Part shown: piece after piece, positions 37,976 through 46,752 of the stretch
Layout: each line of letters opens with the position of its first letter
How positions within the stretch are numbered: the first letter of the stretch is position 1
NCBI RefSeq assembly: GCF_024168825.1
Contig: NZ_JALJWH010000001.1
Coordinates: 186,001-250,000, forward strand
DNA length: 64,000 bases
From: Paenarthrobacter sp. A20
GTDB lineage: Bacteria; Actinomycetota; Actinomycetes; Actinomycetales; Micrococcaceae
Reading direction: 5' to 3'
Made by a program: the position numbers and the translations under genes
The notes under the pieces: generated by a model
Told to the model about the DNA's origin: nothing
Seen by the model: the letters and a program-made list of their open reading frames with translations, nothing else
The model's database searches: none

Positions 37976-38928
37976 GTACCCATACCGGAACGGCTCCCAA
38001 GCGAAAGGCGCCGGACAGCACTATGGAAGCCGCATCGAAGAAGCGCCGGTCCCCAACCCGCGTGAATCCTGCCCTCTACCTCTTCCCGCTGCCAGCGGTG
38101 GCCATCATCGCCGTGTTCCTGGTGATGCCCACGCTGCAGGCGTTCCAGTACGCCATCACGGACTGGAATGGATTCTCGGCAGCCTTCAATTACGTGGGTG
38201 TGGACAATTTCGTCCGGGCCTTCACCAAGGATTCACTGTTCACCAACGCCCTGACCAACAACCTGAAGTTCGTTTTGCTGGTGGTCATTGCACAAACGCT
38301 GTTCTCCTTACTGCTCGCGCTGCTGCTGACAAAGAATTCCCGGGGGAACGTGGTGCTTCGCGCTTTGTTCTTCTTCCCCACCATCCTGTCCTCAGTATCG
38401 GTGGCCTTCATCTGGAAGTTCATCTACGATCCCAACTTCGGTCTCGCCAACTCGGCACTGGGCGCCATCGGCTTGGAGGGGCTTCAAGGTTCCTACCTGG
38501 GCAACAATTCCCAGGCACTGTACTGGGTAGCCGTCACGCAAGTCTGGTTCCATGCGGGCCAGATGATGGTGGTCTACATCGCAGGTCTTCAGGCCATTCC
38601 CCGCGAACTGTACGAAGCGGCCGAGATGGACGGAGCCAACAAATGGCAGCAGTTCAAGTCCATCACCTGGCCGTTCGTAGCCCCGGCCACGTCCATCGTC
38701 GTCGCTTACACCACGGTGCAATCGTTCAAGGCCTTCGACCTGATCCTGGGTATCGCGGGCAACCCACCCAAAGGGTCCCTGGACATTCTCTCCACCCGCA
38801 TTTACAGCACTTTTGCCAACTCGGAGTTCGGATATGCCGCCGCTCAGTCAATCATCTTCATGGGGATGATCGCCTTGGTTACCTGGCTGCAGCGCCGGTT
38901 GCTCCGTCTGACCCCGAAGGGGGAATGA
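37972..38928 (+). CDS. ABC transporter permease 1, sulfoquinovose cluster
   Basis: 318 aa, basic N-terminus then six membrane helices, EAA loop ELYEAAEMDGANKWQQFKSI near residue 210. Its GTG overlaps the binding-protein stop (GTGA). MalF-type partner of the next gene. Confidence 0.88.
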   Translation: MSTHTGTAPKRKAPDSTMEAASKKRRSPTRVNPALYLFPLPAVAIIAVFLVMPTLQAFQYAITDWNGFSAAFNYVGVDNFVRAFTKDSLFTNALTNNLKFVLLVVIAQTLFSLLLALLLTKNSRGNVVLRALFFFPTILSSVSVAFIWKFIYDPNFGLANSALGAIGLEGLQGSYLGNNSQALYWVAVTQVWFHAGQMMVVYIAGLQAIPRELYEAAEMDGANKWQQFKSITWPFVAPATSIVVAYTTVQSFKAFDLILGIAGNPPKGSLDILSTRIYSTFANSEFGYAAAQSIIFMGMIALVTWLQRRLLRLTPKGE

Positions 38929-38932
38929 CAGC

Positions 38933-39748
38933 ATGCTTGCATCAATCAGCCGCCGCGGAATCCTTGCCATCTATGCGGTCATCATTATCGTCCCCATCAC
39001 CGTTGTGCTGTTCGGCAGCTTCAAGTCCACACAGGAACTTTTCGAGGGTCCCTTCAGCCTGCCCCAGTCCCTGGCGCCCGATAATTTCGCGGAAGTCATT
39101 GGCGGCCAGGACCTGGGCTCGTCCTTCCTGAACAGCGTCATCGTCACCGGCATCTCCGTTCCCATCACACTCTTCATTGCCAGCCTCGCTGGTTATGCGG
39201 TCGCCCGGCTGAGGGGCTTCGCATCCTGGGCCATCTTCGGATTCCTGGTTCTGGGAATGGCCATCCCCGCCCAAGCCAACATGGTGCCGTTGTATGTCTT
39301 GTTCGGCCGCATGGGCCTTCTGGACAACCTCACCGGCCTCATCGTGGCCAACATCGTCTCCACACTGCCCATCGCCGTCTTCATCCTCGGCGGTTTCATG
39401 CGCACACTGCCCAAAGAACTCTACGAAGCATGCTCCATAGATGGCACCGGACCTTGGCGGACCTACGTATCCATCGCACTCCCGCTCTCGGCGCCCTCGA
39501 TAGCCGCTGCTGCCATCTTCCTGTTCGTCATCCATTGGAATGAACTGCTGTACCCCCTCTTGTTCATCCAGTCCCCCGGTAACCGCACCCTGCCGCTGGC
39601 CCTGCTGAGCTTCCAGGGAGAATTCCAAACCAACTACCCGTTGCTGTTCGCCGGAGTCATCCTTGCCTCCCTGCCTGTGGTGGTGGCCTACGTCTTCCTT
39701 CAGCGCTACTTCGTCGCGGGCATCACCGCAGGCGCCAGCAAGGGATGA
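38933..39748 (+). CDS. ABC transporter permease 2, sulfoquinovose cluster
   Basis: 271 aa, six membrane helices, EAA loop ELYEACSIDGTGPWRTYVSI near residue 165. MalG-type permease, 4 bp after the first permease. No ATPase follows, so a shared ATPase encoded elsewhere must energise it. Confidence 0.88.
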   Translation: MLASISRRGILAIYAVIIIVPITVVLFGSFKSTQELFEGPFSLPQSLAPDNFAEVIGGQDLGSSFLNSVIVTGISVPITLFIASLAGYAVARLRGFASWAIFGFLVLGMAIPAQANMVPLYVLFGRMGLLDNLTGLIVANIVSTLPIAVFILGGFMRTLPKELYEACSIDGTGPWRTYVSIALPLSAPSIAAAAIFLFVIHWNELLYPLLFIQSPGNRTLPLALLSFQGEFQTNYPLLFAGVILASLPVVVAYVFLQRYFVAGITAGASKG

Positions 39749-39806
39749 GGCACCGTTCCGCGCGCCGGACAGCGCACCCCTCCCAGCCAACGAAAGGCAA
39801 CACAAA

Positions 39807-41246
39807 GTGAACCTGAAATCAGCACAACACCTGATTAACGGAACCTGGCACTCAGCAGGAACGTCCAAGGACGTGACAGACCCCGGGAACGGGAGCACCG
39901 TAGGCGAGGTGGCCTGGGGAACTGCCGAGGACGCAACCAAAGCCGCTGACGCTGCCGCCGAATCATTTGGTGACTGGTCTCGCTCCACGGCCCGCACCCG
40001 CGCCGACCTCCTCCACAATGCCGCTGCGCTGTTGTCCGAACGCCGCGACGAACTGGCGCTCACCCTGGCGTTGGAAGCCGGCAAGCGACTCCCCGAGGCG
40101 CAAGGCGAAGTGGACTTCTCAGTGGAATACTTCCGCTGGTTCGCCGAGGAAGTACGCCGCACCACTGGCACCGTCAGCCCACCCGAGCTCCGCGGCCGCC
40201 GGCACCTCAGCACTCGCAGGCCCATCGGAGTCGCACTTAGCCTCACCCCATGGAATTTTCCCGTTTCCATCCAAGCCCGCAAACTCGCTGCCATGCTCGC
40301 CGCCGGCTGCACTGTGGTGGGCCGGGTCTCTGAGAAGGCACCGCTGGCTGCGACCGGGCTGTTTGAGATCCTGCACGATGCCGGGTTCCCCGCCGGCGTC
40401 GTCAATCTGGTCCACGGCCCTTCACGCGAAATCACCGGCGCCCTGCTCAAGCATCCCGCTGTCCGCGCCGTCAGCTTTACGGGGTCCACCGGGGTGGGCC
40501 GCCAGATCATGGCCTCGGCATCCGAACGTGTAGTGAGGCCGTTGCTGGAGCTCGGCGGCAACGCGCCGTTCATCGTCTTCGAAGACGCAGACCTCGACGC
40601 CGCCGTCGAGGGGGCTGTACTCGGAAGGCTCCGCAACACAGGACAGTCCTGCGTCGCCGCAAACCGATTCCTGGTCCAAGACAGCATCGCGGACGAATTC
40701 GCCCGGAAACTTGCTGCCAAATTTGATGCGATGACCATTGGGCATGGTGTTCCCGACGGCGGGACACCCGTACCGGATCTTGGTCCCGTCATCGACGCCG
40801 AGCGCGTGGCCGCTGTCCAGGCCCTGGTGGACGATGCCCTCAGCCGTGGAGCCCGCCGGGTCACCGAACGGACCCAGGTTCCTACCCAGGGTTCCTTCGT
40901 GGCCCCCACACTCCTGGCCGATGTTCCCGACGACGCGCCCTTGGTGAGCGAGGAAGTCTTCGGCCCCGCAGCAGGCGTGGTGACCTTCTCCTCGGAAGAG
41001 GAAGCGATCCGCAAGGCGAACGCCACCGAAATGGGTCTGGCCGCGTACGTCTGGAGCAGCAGTTCCAAGCGCGCCTGGGATATCCCCGAACAGCTGGAGG
41101 CAGGCATTGTTGGAGTCAACGATCCCCTCCCTTCCGTGGCCTTTACACCCATGGGCGGCGCCAAGCAGTCCGGCCTGGGCAGGGAAGGATCAAGTCTGGG
41201 CCTGGAGGAGTTCGAGGAGGTCCAGTACGTAGCCTGGAGGCCATAA
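39807..41246 (+). CDS. Aldehyde dehydrogenase, probable sulfolactaldehyde dehydrogenase
   Basis: 479 aa, standard ALDH length. The catalytic Cys282 (NTGQSCVAANRF), general-base Glu248 (LLELGGNAPF) and the Asn of TPWNFP are present. The usual NAD(P)-binding KPSE is changed to RVSE (in CTVVGRVSEKAPL). It would oxidise sulfolactaldehyde to sulfolactate. GTG 39807 with GAAAGG 9 nt upstream; an upstream open frame overlaps the permease and was rejected. It abuts the exporter gene directly (stop 41246, next start 41247). Confidence 0.82.
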   Translation: MNLKSAQHLINGTWHSAGTSKDVTDPGNGSTVGEVAWGTAEDATKAADAAAESFGDWSRSTARTRADLLHNAAALLSERRDELALTLALEAGKRLPEAQGEVDFSVEYFRWFAEEVRRTTGTVSPPELRGRRHLSTRRPIGVALSLTPWNFPVSIQARKLAAMLAAGCTVVGRVSEKAPLAATGLFEILHDAGFPAGVVNLVHGPSREITGALLKHPAVRAVSFTGSTGVGRQIMASASERVVRPLLELGGNAPFIVFEDADLDAAVEGAVLGRLRNTGQSCVAANRFLVQDSIADEFARKLAAKFDAMTIGHGVPDGGTPVPDLGPVIDAERVAAVQALVDDALSRGARRVTERTQVPTQGSFVAPTLLADVPDDAPLVSEEVFGPAAGVVTFSSEEEAIRKANATEMGLAAYVWSSSSKRAWDIPEQLEAGIVGVNDPLPSVAFTPMGGAKQSGLGREGSSLGLEEFEEVQYVAWRP

Positions 41247-41990
41247 ATGCTGACCACAGGACTTGTTCTGGGAGCAGTCGTCATGGGTGCCGGGATGCAG
41301 CGCGTCACCGGCATGGGATTCGCTTTGGTGGCGGCCCCGTTCCTGGTCCTGCTCCTGGGCCCTGTTGAAGGCGTGGTGCTGGTCAATGTCTGCGGAGCCG
41401 TGACGGCCGGAGCGATCATCTTCCGCGTCAGGCGGGACATTGACTGGAAAAGATACCTGGCACTGGCCGCGTCAGCCCTCCTGGGCATTGTCCCCGCGGC
41501 GATCCTCATCCGCTATCTGCCACCGTCGGTGCTGGAGATCTCGATCGGAGTGACCCTTGCCGTGGGCCTGACAGTCCTGCTGGTCATGAAGTCAGCCGTC
41601 CTGCCCCAGCGTCGTCGCTACCTCTTCACCGCAGGTGGGCTCAGCGGCTTCATGAATACTGCGGCAGGGGTGGGCGGACCGGCGGTAAGTATGTACTCCA
41701 TCGCCACCCGGTGGCAGCACAAGTCGTTCGCTGCCACAATGCAACCCTACTTTTTCACCATCGGCTCGCTGTCCCTGATCTCCAAGGCGGTCACCGCACC
41801 AGCCTCGTTTCCTGTCCTGCCGATGACAATGTGGCTCGCGGTCGCCGCCGCCTGCCTGGTCGGACTGGTTCTGGGTGACCTCGCATCCAAGCGGGTTTCC
41901 ACCAGGGCCGCCCAGATTCTCCTGATCATCCTGGCCTATGTCGGAGCAGCCGCCACCATTATTCGCGGTGTGCTGGACGCTATGGGCTGA
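41247..41990 (+). CDS. TSUP-family (TauE/SafE-type) sulfonate/sulfite exporter
   Basis: 247 aa with about eight membrane helices. The TSUP repeats are visible (GMGFALVAAPFLVLLLGP in the N half, SGFMNTAAGVGGPAVSMYSI in the C half). In sulfo-EMP clusters this family exports sulfolactate or dihydroxypropanesulfonate. It starts immediately after the dehydrogenase stop, fitting export of the end product. Confidence 0.85.
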   Translation: MLTTGLVLGAVVMGAGMQRVTGMGFALVAAPFLVLLLGPVEGVVLVNVCGAVTAGAIIFRVRRDIDWKRYLALAASALLGIVPAAILIRYLPPSVLEISIGVTLAVGLTVLLVMKSAVLPQRRRYLFTAGGLSGFMNTAAGVGGPAVSMYSIATRWQHKSFAATMQPYFFTIGSLSLISKAVTAPASFPVLPMTMWLAVAAACLVGLVLGDLASKRVSTRAAQILLIILAYVGAAATIIRGVLDAMG

Positions 41991-42036
41991 AACCCGCCCA
42001 ACAAACTCAAGATCCCCAACCATCGAAAGGACTCTC

Positions 42037-42225
42037 ATGTCCATCACTTCATCAAAAGAAGGCACCCTCCGCGTTTCCACAACCAAGGGCGAACCTGTTG
42101 AACTCAGGATTGATGCTTCCGACCCTGTGGCCGTTCGGCTAGAAGTTGATAACACCTGCGGCTGTGCCGAGGGTTCTGGTCGACGCGTCGGTGCCTACAC
42201 AGATACGGACTTCGGCATTCGCTAG
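42037..42225 (+). CDS. Uncharacterised 62-aa protein in the sulfoquinovose cluster
   Basis: 62 aa, no membrane helix. A beta-rich N-terminal half (GTLRVSTTKGEPVELRIDAS, DPVAVRLEV) is followed by NTCGCAEGSGRR, a CxC motif that could bind a metal or form a disulfide. ATG 42037 has GAAAGGA 6 nt upstream, a good site. It lies between the exporter and the phosphohexomutase, upstream of the second DeoR operator. No family recognised. Confidence 0.6.
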   Translation: MSITSSKEGTLRVSTTKGEPVELRIDASDPVAVRLEVDNTCGCAEGSGRRVGAYTDTDFGIR

Positions 42226-42253
42226 GTGAAGGCCCGCCGCTAGCTACCTGATA

Positions 42254-42271
42254 GTGTTGCTTTTCCAACAC
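42254..42271. promoter_or_regulatory. DeoR operator site 2
   Basis: GTGTTG-N6-CAACAC (spacer CTTTTC), identical in arms and spacing to the site at 33512-33529. It lies 46 bp before the phosphohexomutase start and places that gene in the same regulon. Confidence 0.7.
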
Positions 42272-42316
42272 AATTCGTTCGCTTCCTGTCATTGATGCGT
42301 GCGCGCAAGGAGAAAT

Positions 42317-43711
42317 ATGGATCTTTCCACGTCTTTCAAGGCCTACGACGTCCGTGGCATAGTCGGCTCTTCGCTGACCGATCACGTCGCAGAGGCCATC
42401 GGGGCAGCTTTTGTGGATGTCTTGGACCTTGCGGGCAAGACAGTGTTCTGCGGGGGTGACATGCGCCCTTCGTCCCGCGGGTTCGTCTCGGCGTTCTCAC
42501 AAGGTGCAGCAACCCGGGGCGCCAACGTTTACGACCTCGGGCTCATCGCCACCGACGAGCTCTACTTTGCCTGCGGCGCCCTGAACGCGGCGGGTGCTAT
42601 CTTCACAGCAAGCCATAACCCAGCCCAGTACAACGGGATCAAGATGGCCAAGGCCGGAGCAGTCCCCATCTCCTCGGACTCAGGGCTGTTCGACATCCGG
42701 GACCTCGCCCAGCGCTATCTGGACCACGGCTTCCTTGGGGCCGAAACAGTTGGGACCGTGGCCCCGCTCGACGTCCTTGCGGACTACGCACGCAAGCTGC
42801 GTTCGCTCGTGGACCTAAGCGCCGTGCGACCTCTCAAAGTCGTCGTCGACGCCGGAAACGGCATGGCCGGGCTGACCGTTCCCGCAGTGTTGGGCAGCCA
42901 GATATTGGAAGCTTTACCGCTGGCCATCGTTCCGCTCTACTTTGAGTTGGACGGCACGTTCCCCAACCATCCAGCCAATCCCTTGGAGCCGGATAATCTC
43001 AGGGATCTGCAGGCTGCCGTGCTGGAGCACGGCGCCGACCTTGGACTGGCATTCGACGGCGACGCTGACCGCTGTTTCGTGGTCGACGAGACCGGACAAC
43101 CAGTCACGCCGTCGGCGATTACCTCCATGATCGCGGTACGCGAGATTTCAAGGGTCCAAGCAGCGGGCCAGGCCGATCCAGTGGTCATCCACAACGTGAT
43201 AACGTCCCGGTCAGTGCCCGAATTTGTTCAGGCTGCAGGTGGCCGGCCGGTCCGTACCCGAGTAGGCCACTCGTTCATCAAGGCGCAAATGGCCGAAGAG
43301 GACGCCGTGTTCGGTGGAGAACATTCGGCCCACTACTACTTCCGTGACTTCTATAACGCGGACACCGGGATGCTGGCAGCGATGCACGTCCTCGCCGCCC
43401 TGGGCGGGCAGCCCGCGCCTCTTTCCAAGCTTGTAAGGCAATACGAGCCGTACTCTGCCAGCGGCGAAATCAACTCAACTGTGGTGGATGTCGCCCAAGC
43501 CATTGCGGACGTGCGCCAAACCTACGATCAATCAACCAGTGTCCGCATTGATGACCTGGATGGACTGAGCGTGATCGCAGAGTCGGGAGAGTGGTGGTTC
43601 AACCTCCGGGCGTCGAACACCGAAGAATTGCTTCGGCTCAATGTCGAAGCCAAGGATGCAAAGACCATGGGCCGCATGCGGGATGCTGTCCTGGACATGA
43701 TCCGGAAGTAG
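42317..43711 (+). CDS. Phosphomannomutase/phosphoglucomutase family protein
   Basis: 464 aa, full-length alpha-D-phosphohexomutase with all four loops: phosphoserine loop FTASHNPAQYNGIK (Ser99), metal loop FDGDADRCF, sugar loop GGEHSAHYYF and phosphate-binding loop RASNTEE. It interconverts hexose-1- and 6-phosphates. ATG 42317 follows AAGGAGAA. It has its own DeoR-type operator, so it is part of the sulfoquinovose regulon, although no phosphomutase step is needed in the sulfo-EMP pathway; its substrate there is unclear. Confidence 0.88.
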   Translation: MDLSTSFKAYDVRGIVGSSLTDHVAEAIGAAFVDVLDLAGKTVFCGGDMRPSSRGFVSAFSQGAATRGANVYDLGLIATDELYFACGALNAAGAIFTASHNPAQYNGIKMAKAGAVPISSDSGLFDIRDLAQRYLDHGFLGAETVGTVAPLDVLADYARKLRSLVDLSAVRPLKVVVDAGNGMAGLTVPAVLGSQILEALPLAIVPLYFELDGTFPNHPANPLEPDNLRDLQAAVLEHGADLGLAFDGDADRCFVVDETGQPVTPSAITSMIAVREISRVQAAGQADPVVIHNVITSRSVPEFVQAAGGRPVRTRVGHSFIKAQMAEEDAVFGGEHSAHYYFRDFYNADTGMLAAMHVLAALGGQPAPLSKLVRQYEPYSASGEINSTVVDVAQAIADVRQTYDQSTSVRIDDLDGLSVIAESGEWWFNLRASNTEELLRLNVEAKDAKTMGRMRDAVLDMIRK

Positions 43712-43734
43712 TCGTCAGCGGACTACCCCACGGT

Positions 43735-43775
43735 GCCCGCAGCGGCCAGGATCGTAACGATCAGGTGCTGCGGGC
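43735..43775. terminator. Cruciform-like hairpin between convergent genes
   Basis: The outer arms GCCCGCAGC/GCTGCGGGC (43735-43743, 43767-43775) enclose an inner hairpin GATCG-TAA-CGATC (43750-43762). It separates the phosphohexomutase (+) from the amidohydrolase (-), and its last base is 7 bp from the latter's stop. Probable bidirectional terminator. Confidence 0.65.
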
Positions 43776-43781
43776 GTGGCG

Positions 43782-44978
43782 TCAGACCAGCACTTCGCCG
43801 TCGCGGGCGACGACGCGGCCTGCCGAGACCACGAGCCGCCGCTGGGGGCAGCGCACGAGCGCGTCCGGCACGTTCTCGGCGTCGAGGAGCACGATGTCCG
43901 CGTGTGCACCGGCGACGAGGTCGTGCTGCTCCCGACCGACGAAAGGCGCGCCGTATTTGGTCGCGTACTCGACCGCGTTGGTGAGCTTATCGTCATGGCG
44001 GAACCCATGCAGGCGCGCGAAGGCGAATGCCACGCGCAGCAGGTCCCCGTCGCCGAACGGCGACCACAGGTCGCGGATGCCGTCGGTGCCGAGGCCCAGC
44101 GGAACGCCGCGATCCCTCAGCTGCTGCCAGGGCAGCGGCGCGGTGCCGCTCATCGCGACGGTGGTCCACGAGATGCCCGCCTCGGCAAGCCCCTCGATGA
44201 TCTCCTCCTGCACGCCCTTCTGCAATGAGCCCATGGCGAAACCGTGGGAGATGTTCACCCTGCCCTGGAGGCCGGCGTCGATGGTGCGGCGGATCACCTG
44301 ACGGTACTCGTAGGCGCCGAGCGAGCCGAAGTCATGCAGATGCAGGTCAAGGCCAACGCCGCGCTCCACGGCAATCTGGAACAACCCGTCGAGCTGGCCT
44401 TCGACGTCGCCGTCGATGGTGCCCGGATCGAGGCCGCCAATGGCATCCGCCCCGGCCTGGGCAGCCTCGTCGAGCAGCCGCAGCACGCCCGGCCTGCGAA
44501 GAACGCCGTCTTGCGGGAAAGCGACCGTCTCGACCTGGATCGCCCCATCCAGCTCAGCGACCGCGGCTTGCACGGTCTCGAGGCCCTTCAGCCCGATGCC
44601 GAGGTCGACGTCGATGTGCGTACGGGTCGCTGTGGTGCCGTGACGGAGGAACTCGCGCAGCACCGCTACGGCCGAATTCACGTTCGGGATGTCGTAATTC
44701 CCGCGCTCTGCGCGCTCGTTCGCGATCCAGCCCTCGACGGTCGGGTGGTCGGAATAGGTGTACGACACCCACGGCTTGCCCCACCAGCTTTTGTCGACGT
44801 GGGCGTGTGCGTTAATGAACCCGGGCACAGCCAGCAAACCGCCACCGTCAAGGTCACCGGCGTCGAACGTGCCCCCGGCGAGTGCCACCTCCGTGATGAC
44901 GCCACCACTGATCGTGATGTCCGCAGCCTCGGCGCCCCACGGGCGCACGTTCCTCAGGGTAAATTTCTTGTCAGTCAT
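43782..44978 (-). CDS. Amidohydrolase (cytosine-deaminase-like), paralogue 1
   Basis: 398 aa. Metal motif NAHAHVDKSWWGKPWVSYTY (HxH around residue 58), a central THIDVD, LDLHLHDFGS, NISHGFAM and a late Asp in LGTDGIRDLWSPFGDGD give the metal sites of CodA/atzC-like deaminases. Cytosolic hydrolysis or deamination of a heterocyclic or amide compound is likely. It is the last gene of a minus-strand set: amidohydrolase 2, binding protein, permease, ATPase, this gene. Confidence 0.85.
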   Translation of the reverse strand: MTDKKFTLRNVRPWGAEAADITISGGVITEVALAGGTFDAGDLDGGGLLAVPGFINAHAHVDKSWWGKPWVSYTYSDHPTVEGWIANERAERGNYDIPNVNSAVAVLREFLRHGTTATRTHIDVDLGIGLKGLETVQAAVAELDGAIQVETVAFPQDGVLRRPGVLRLLDEAAQAGADAIGGLDPGTIDGDVEGQLDGLFQIAVERGVGLDLHLHDFGSLGAYEYRQVIRRTIDAGLQGRVNISHGFAMGSLQKGVQEEIIEGLAEAGISWTTVAMSGTAPLPWQQLRDRGVPLGLGTDGIRDLWSPFGDGDLLRVAFAFARLHGFRHDDKLTNAVEYATKYGAPFVGREQHDLVAGAHADIVLLDAENVPDALVRCPQRRLVVSAGRVVARDGEVLV

Positions 44979-45001
44979 TCTGTTCCTCTATCTATTCGGA
45001 C

Positions 45002-45793
45002 TCAGTGCACGCGGCTCAGGAAGGACGCTGTGCGTTCGTGCTGCGGGTTGTCGAGCACGTCGCGTGCCGGTCCGTCCTCAAGCACACGGCCTTGGTCCAT
45101 GAAGACCACCCGGTCAGCGACCTCGCGGGCAAAGCCGATCTCGTGGGTGACAACGATCATCGTCATGCCCTCCTCAGCCACCTGCCTCATCGTCTGCAGC
45201 ACCTCGCCGACGAGCTCAGGGTCGAGCGCACTGGCCGGTTCGTCGAACATCATGAGTCGAGGCTCCATGGCGAGCGCCCTGGCGATCGCCACACGCTGCT
45301 GCTGGCCGCCCGAGAGCTGGCTGGGGTACGAGTCGTCTTTATCTGCCAGGCCGACCTTGGCCAGCAGCTGCCGCGCGTTCGCGACTGCCTCCCGACGCGG
45401 GCGGCCCAGGACCCGGGCCGGGCCATAGGTGACGTTGTCGAGGGCTGTCATGTGACCGAACAGGTTGAAGTGCTGGAACACCATGCCGATGTGCTGGCGT
45501 GCCTTGGCCACGCGGCGTTCGCTCTGTTCGTAGAGCTGCCCGTCGTGCAGTTGGTAGCCGACGCGCTCCCCGTTCACCTCGATGACGCCACCGTCGACGG
45601 GGTCAAGGTGGTTGATGCACCGCAGCAACGTACTCTTGCCAGAGCCCGACGGCCCAAGGATGCAGACGATCTCCCCGGTTCGCACCTCGAGGTCCACGCC
45701 TCGGAGCACATGGTTGTGCCCGAGCCACTTGTGCACGCCGTCGATACGCAGCATGGTGTCGGTCGACGGTCCTGCGGGAGCTACTTGCGCCAC
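45002..45793 (-). CDS. Amino-acid-type ABC transporter ATP-binding protein
   Basis: 263 aa. Walker A GPSGSGKST, Q-loop, signature LSGGQQQR and Walker B LMMFDEPASALD are intact; the whole sequence is GlnQ/HisP-like (PAAT family). The GTG at 45793 overlaps the permease stop by 13 nt and has GGAGGTG 6 nt upstream. Unlike the three sugar importers in the window, this system has its own ATPase. Confidence 0.93.
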   Translation of the reverse strand: MAQVAPAGPSTDTMLRIDGVHKWLGHNHVLRGVDLEVRTGEIVCILGPSGSGKSTLLRCINHLDPVDGGVIEVNGERVGYQLHDGQLYEQSERRVAKARQHIGMVFQHFNLFGHMTALDNVTYGPARVLGRPRREAVANARQLLAKVGLADKDDSYPSQLSGGQQQRVAIARALAMEPRLMMFDEPASALDPELVGEVLQTMRQVAEEGMTMIVVTHEIGFAREVADRVVFMDQGRVLEDGPARDVLDNPQHERTASFLSRVH

Positions 45794-46752
45794 AGCGCAC
45801 CTCCGATGATGGTCCGAATATTCGTGGTCTTCGCCGGCCTCGCGCTCTTGGAGGAACGCCGTGACCCGGGCTGCGAGGCGTTGAAGCGACGCTCAAGGAA
45901 ATGCTGCCCGGTGCCGGCGATGGTCACCAAGATCAGGTACCAGAGCACCCCAACAATCAGCAGGGGCAGGATCTTGAAGTTCTGCCCATAGATGAGCTGG
46001 ACACGGGTCAGCAGGTCGCTGCCGCCGATCACTGACACGAGCGAGGTTGCCTTCAGCATGCCGATGAACTGGTTGCCGGTGGGCGGGATGATGACCCTGA
46101 TCGACTGGGGCAGCACGATGCGGGCCAGGGCCTGGTTGCGGGTGAGGCCGATGCTCACGCCCGCGTCGGTCTGGCCAGTCGGCACCGAGATGATGCCGCC
46201 CCGGATGATCTCGGCCATGTAGCCCGACTCGGCGAGTGAGAGGGCGATGAGGCCTGCCGTGAAGCCCGAGATGAGGGCGTTCGTATCCTGTCCGAGGATC
46301 ACGGGAAAGAGCACTGCAAGGTTGAACCAGAGCAGAACCTGAACAAGCATCGGGACTCCGCGGAAAAACCAAACGTAAGCGCGTCCGATAACACTGACCA
46401 CCTTGTTGTTGCTCTGGATCATCAATGCGATGCCGAAGGCGAGCACGATGGAGATGAGCATGGCGAAGATCGCCAACTGGATCGTTACGCCGACGCCCTG
46501 GAGCACCACCGGGTTGAACATGTACTCCCAGGTGACGTTCCACTCCATATTGGGGTTCTGGGCCTGGGACTGGATGAAGAGGACCAGCAGCGCGATGGCA
46601 ACGAAGCCCGTGACGATCTGGCCGTACTGGGGTCGCCGCTTCGCACGGATCGGTGCGTCCTGCACGGGTGGCTCGTCGCCGGCCCTGCGTACAAAGTGCG
46701 ACGGCATCGTCGAGGTCGGGAGTGGTGACTGAGTGATGTCGGGCATGATCAC
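45781..46752 (-). CDS. Amino-acid-type ABC transporter permease
   Basis: 323 aa. A ~55-residue basic/Pro-rich N-terminal extension precedes about six membrane helices with the HisM-type motif FFRGVPMLVQVLLWF and EAA-like GISIGLTRNQALARIVLP. A single permease gene suggests a homodimer. GTG 46752 overlaps the binding-protein stop (GTGA); ATG 46746 is an alternative. Confidence 0.88.
   Translation of the reverse strand: MIMPDITQSPLPTSTMPSHFVRRAGDEPPVQDAPIRAKRRPQYGQIVTGFVAIALLVLFIQSQAQNPNMEWNVTWEYMFNPVVLQGVGVTIQLAIFAMLISIVLAFGIALMIQSNNKVVSVIGRAYVWFFRGVPMLVQVLLWFNLAVLFPVILGQDTNALISGFTAGLIALSLAESGYMAEIIRGGIISVPTGQTDAGVSIGLTRNQALARIVLPQSIRVIIPPTGNQFIGMLKATSLVSVIGGSDLLTRVQLIYGQNFKILPLLIVGVLWYLILVTIAGTGQHFLERRFNASQPGSRRSSKSARPAKTTNIRTIIGGALWRK

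Noticed and set aside
38942..41509. Open frame of 855 codons on the minus strand
   Set aside because: It is antisense to the permease, aldehyde dehydrogenase and exporter genes, has Ser/Arg/Pro-rich low-complexity sequence, no domain and no start signal. High-GC DNA often leaves such frames open.
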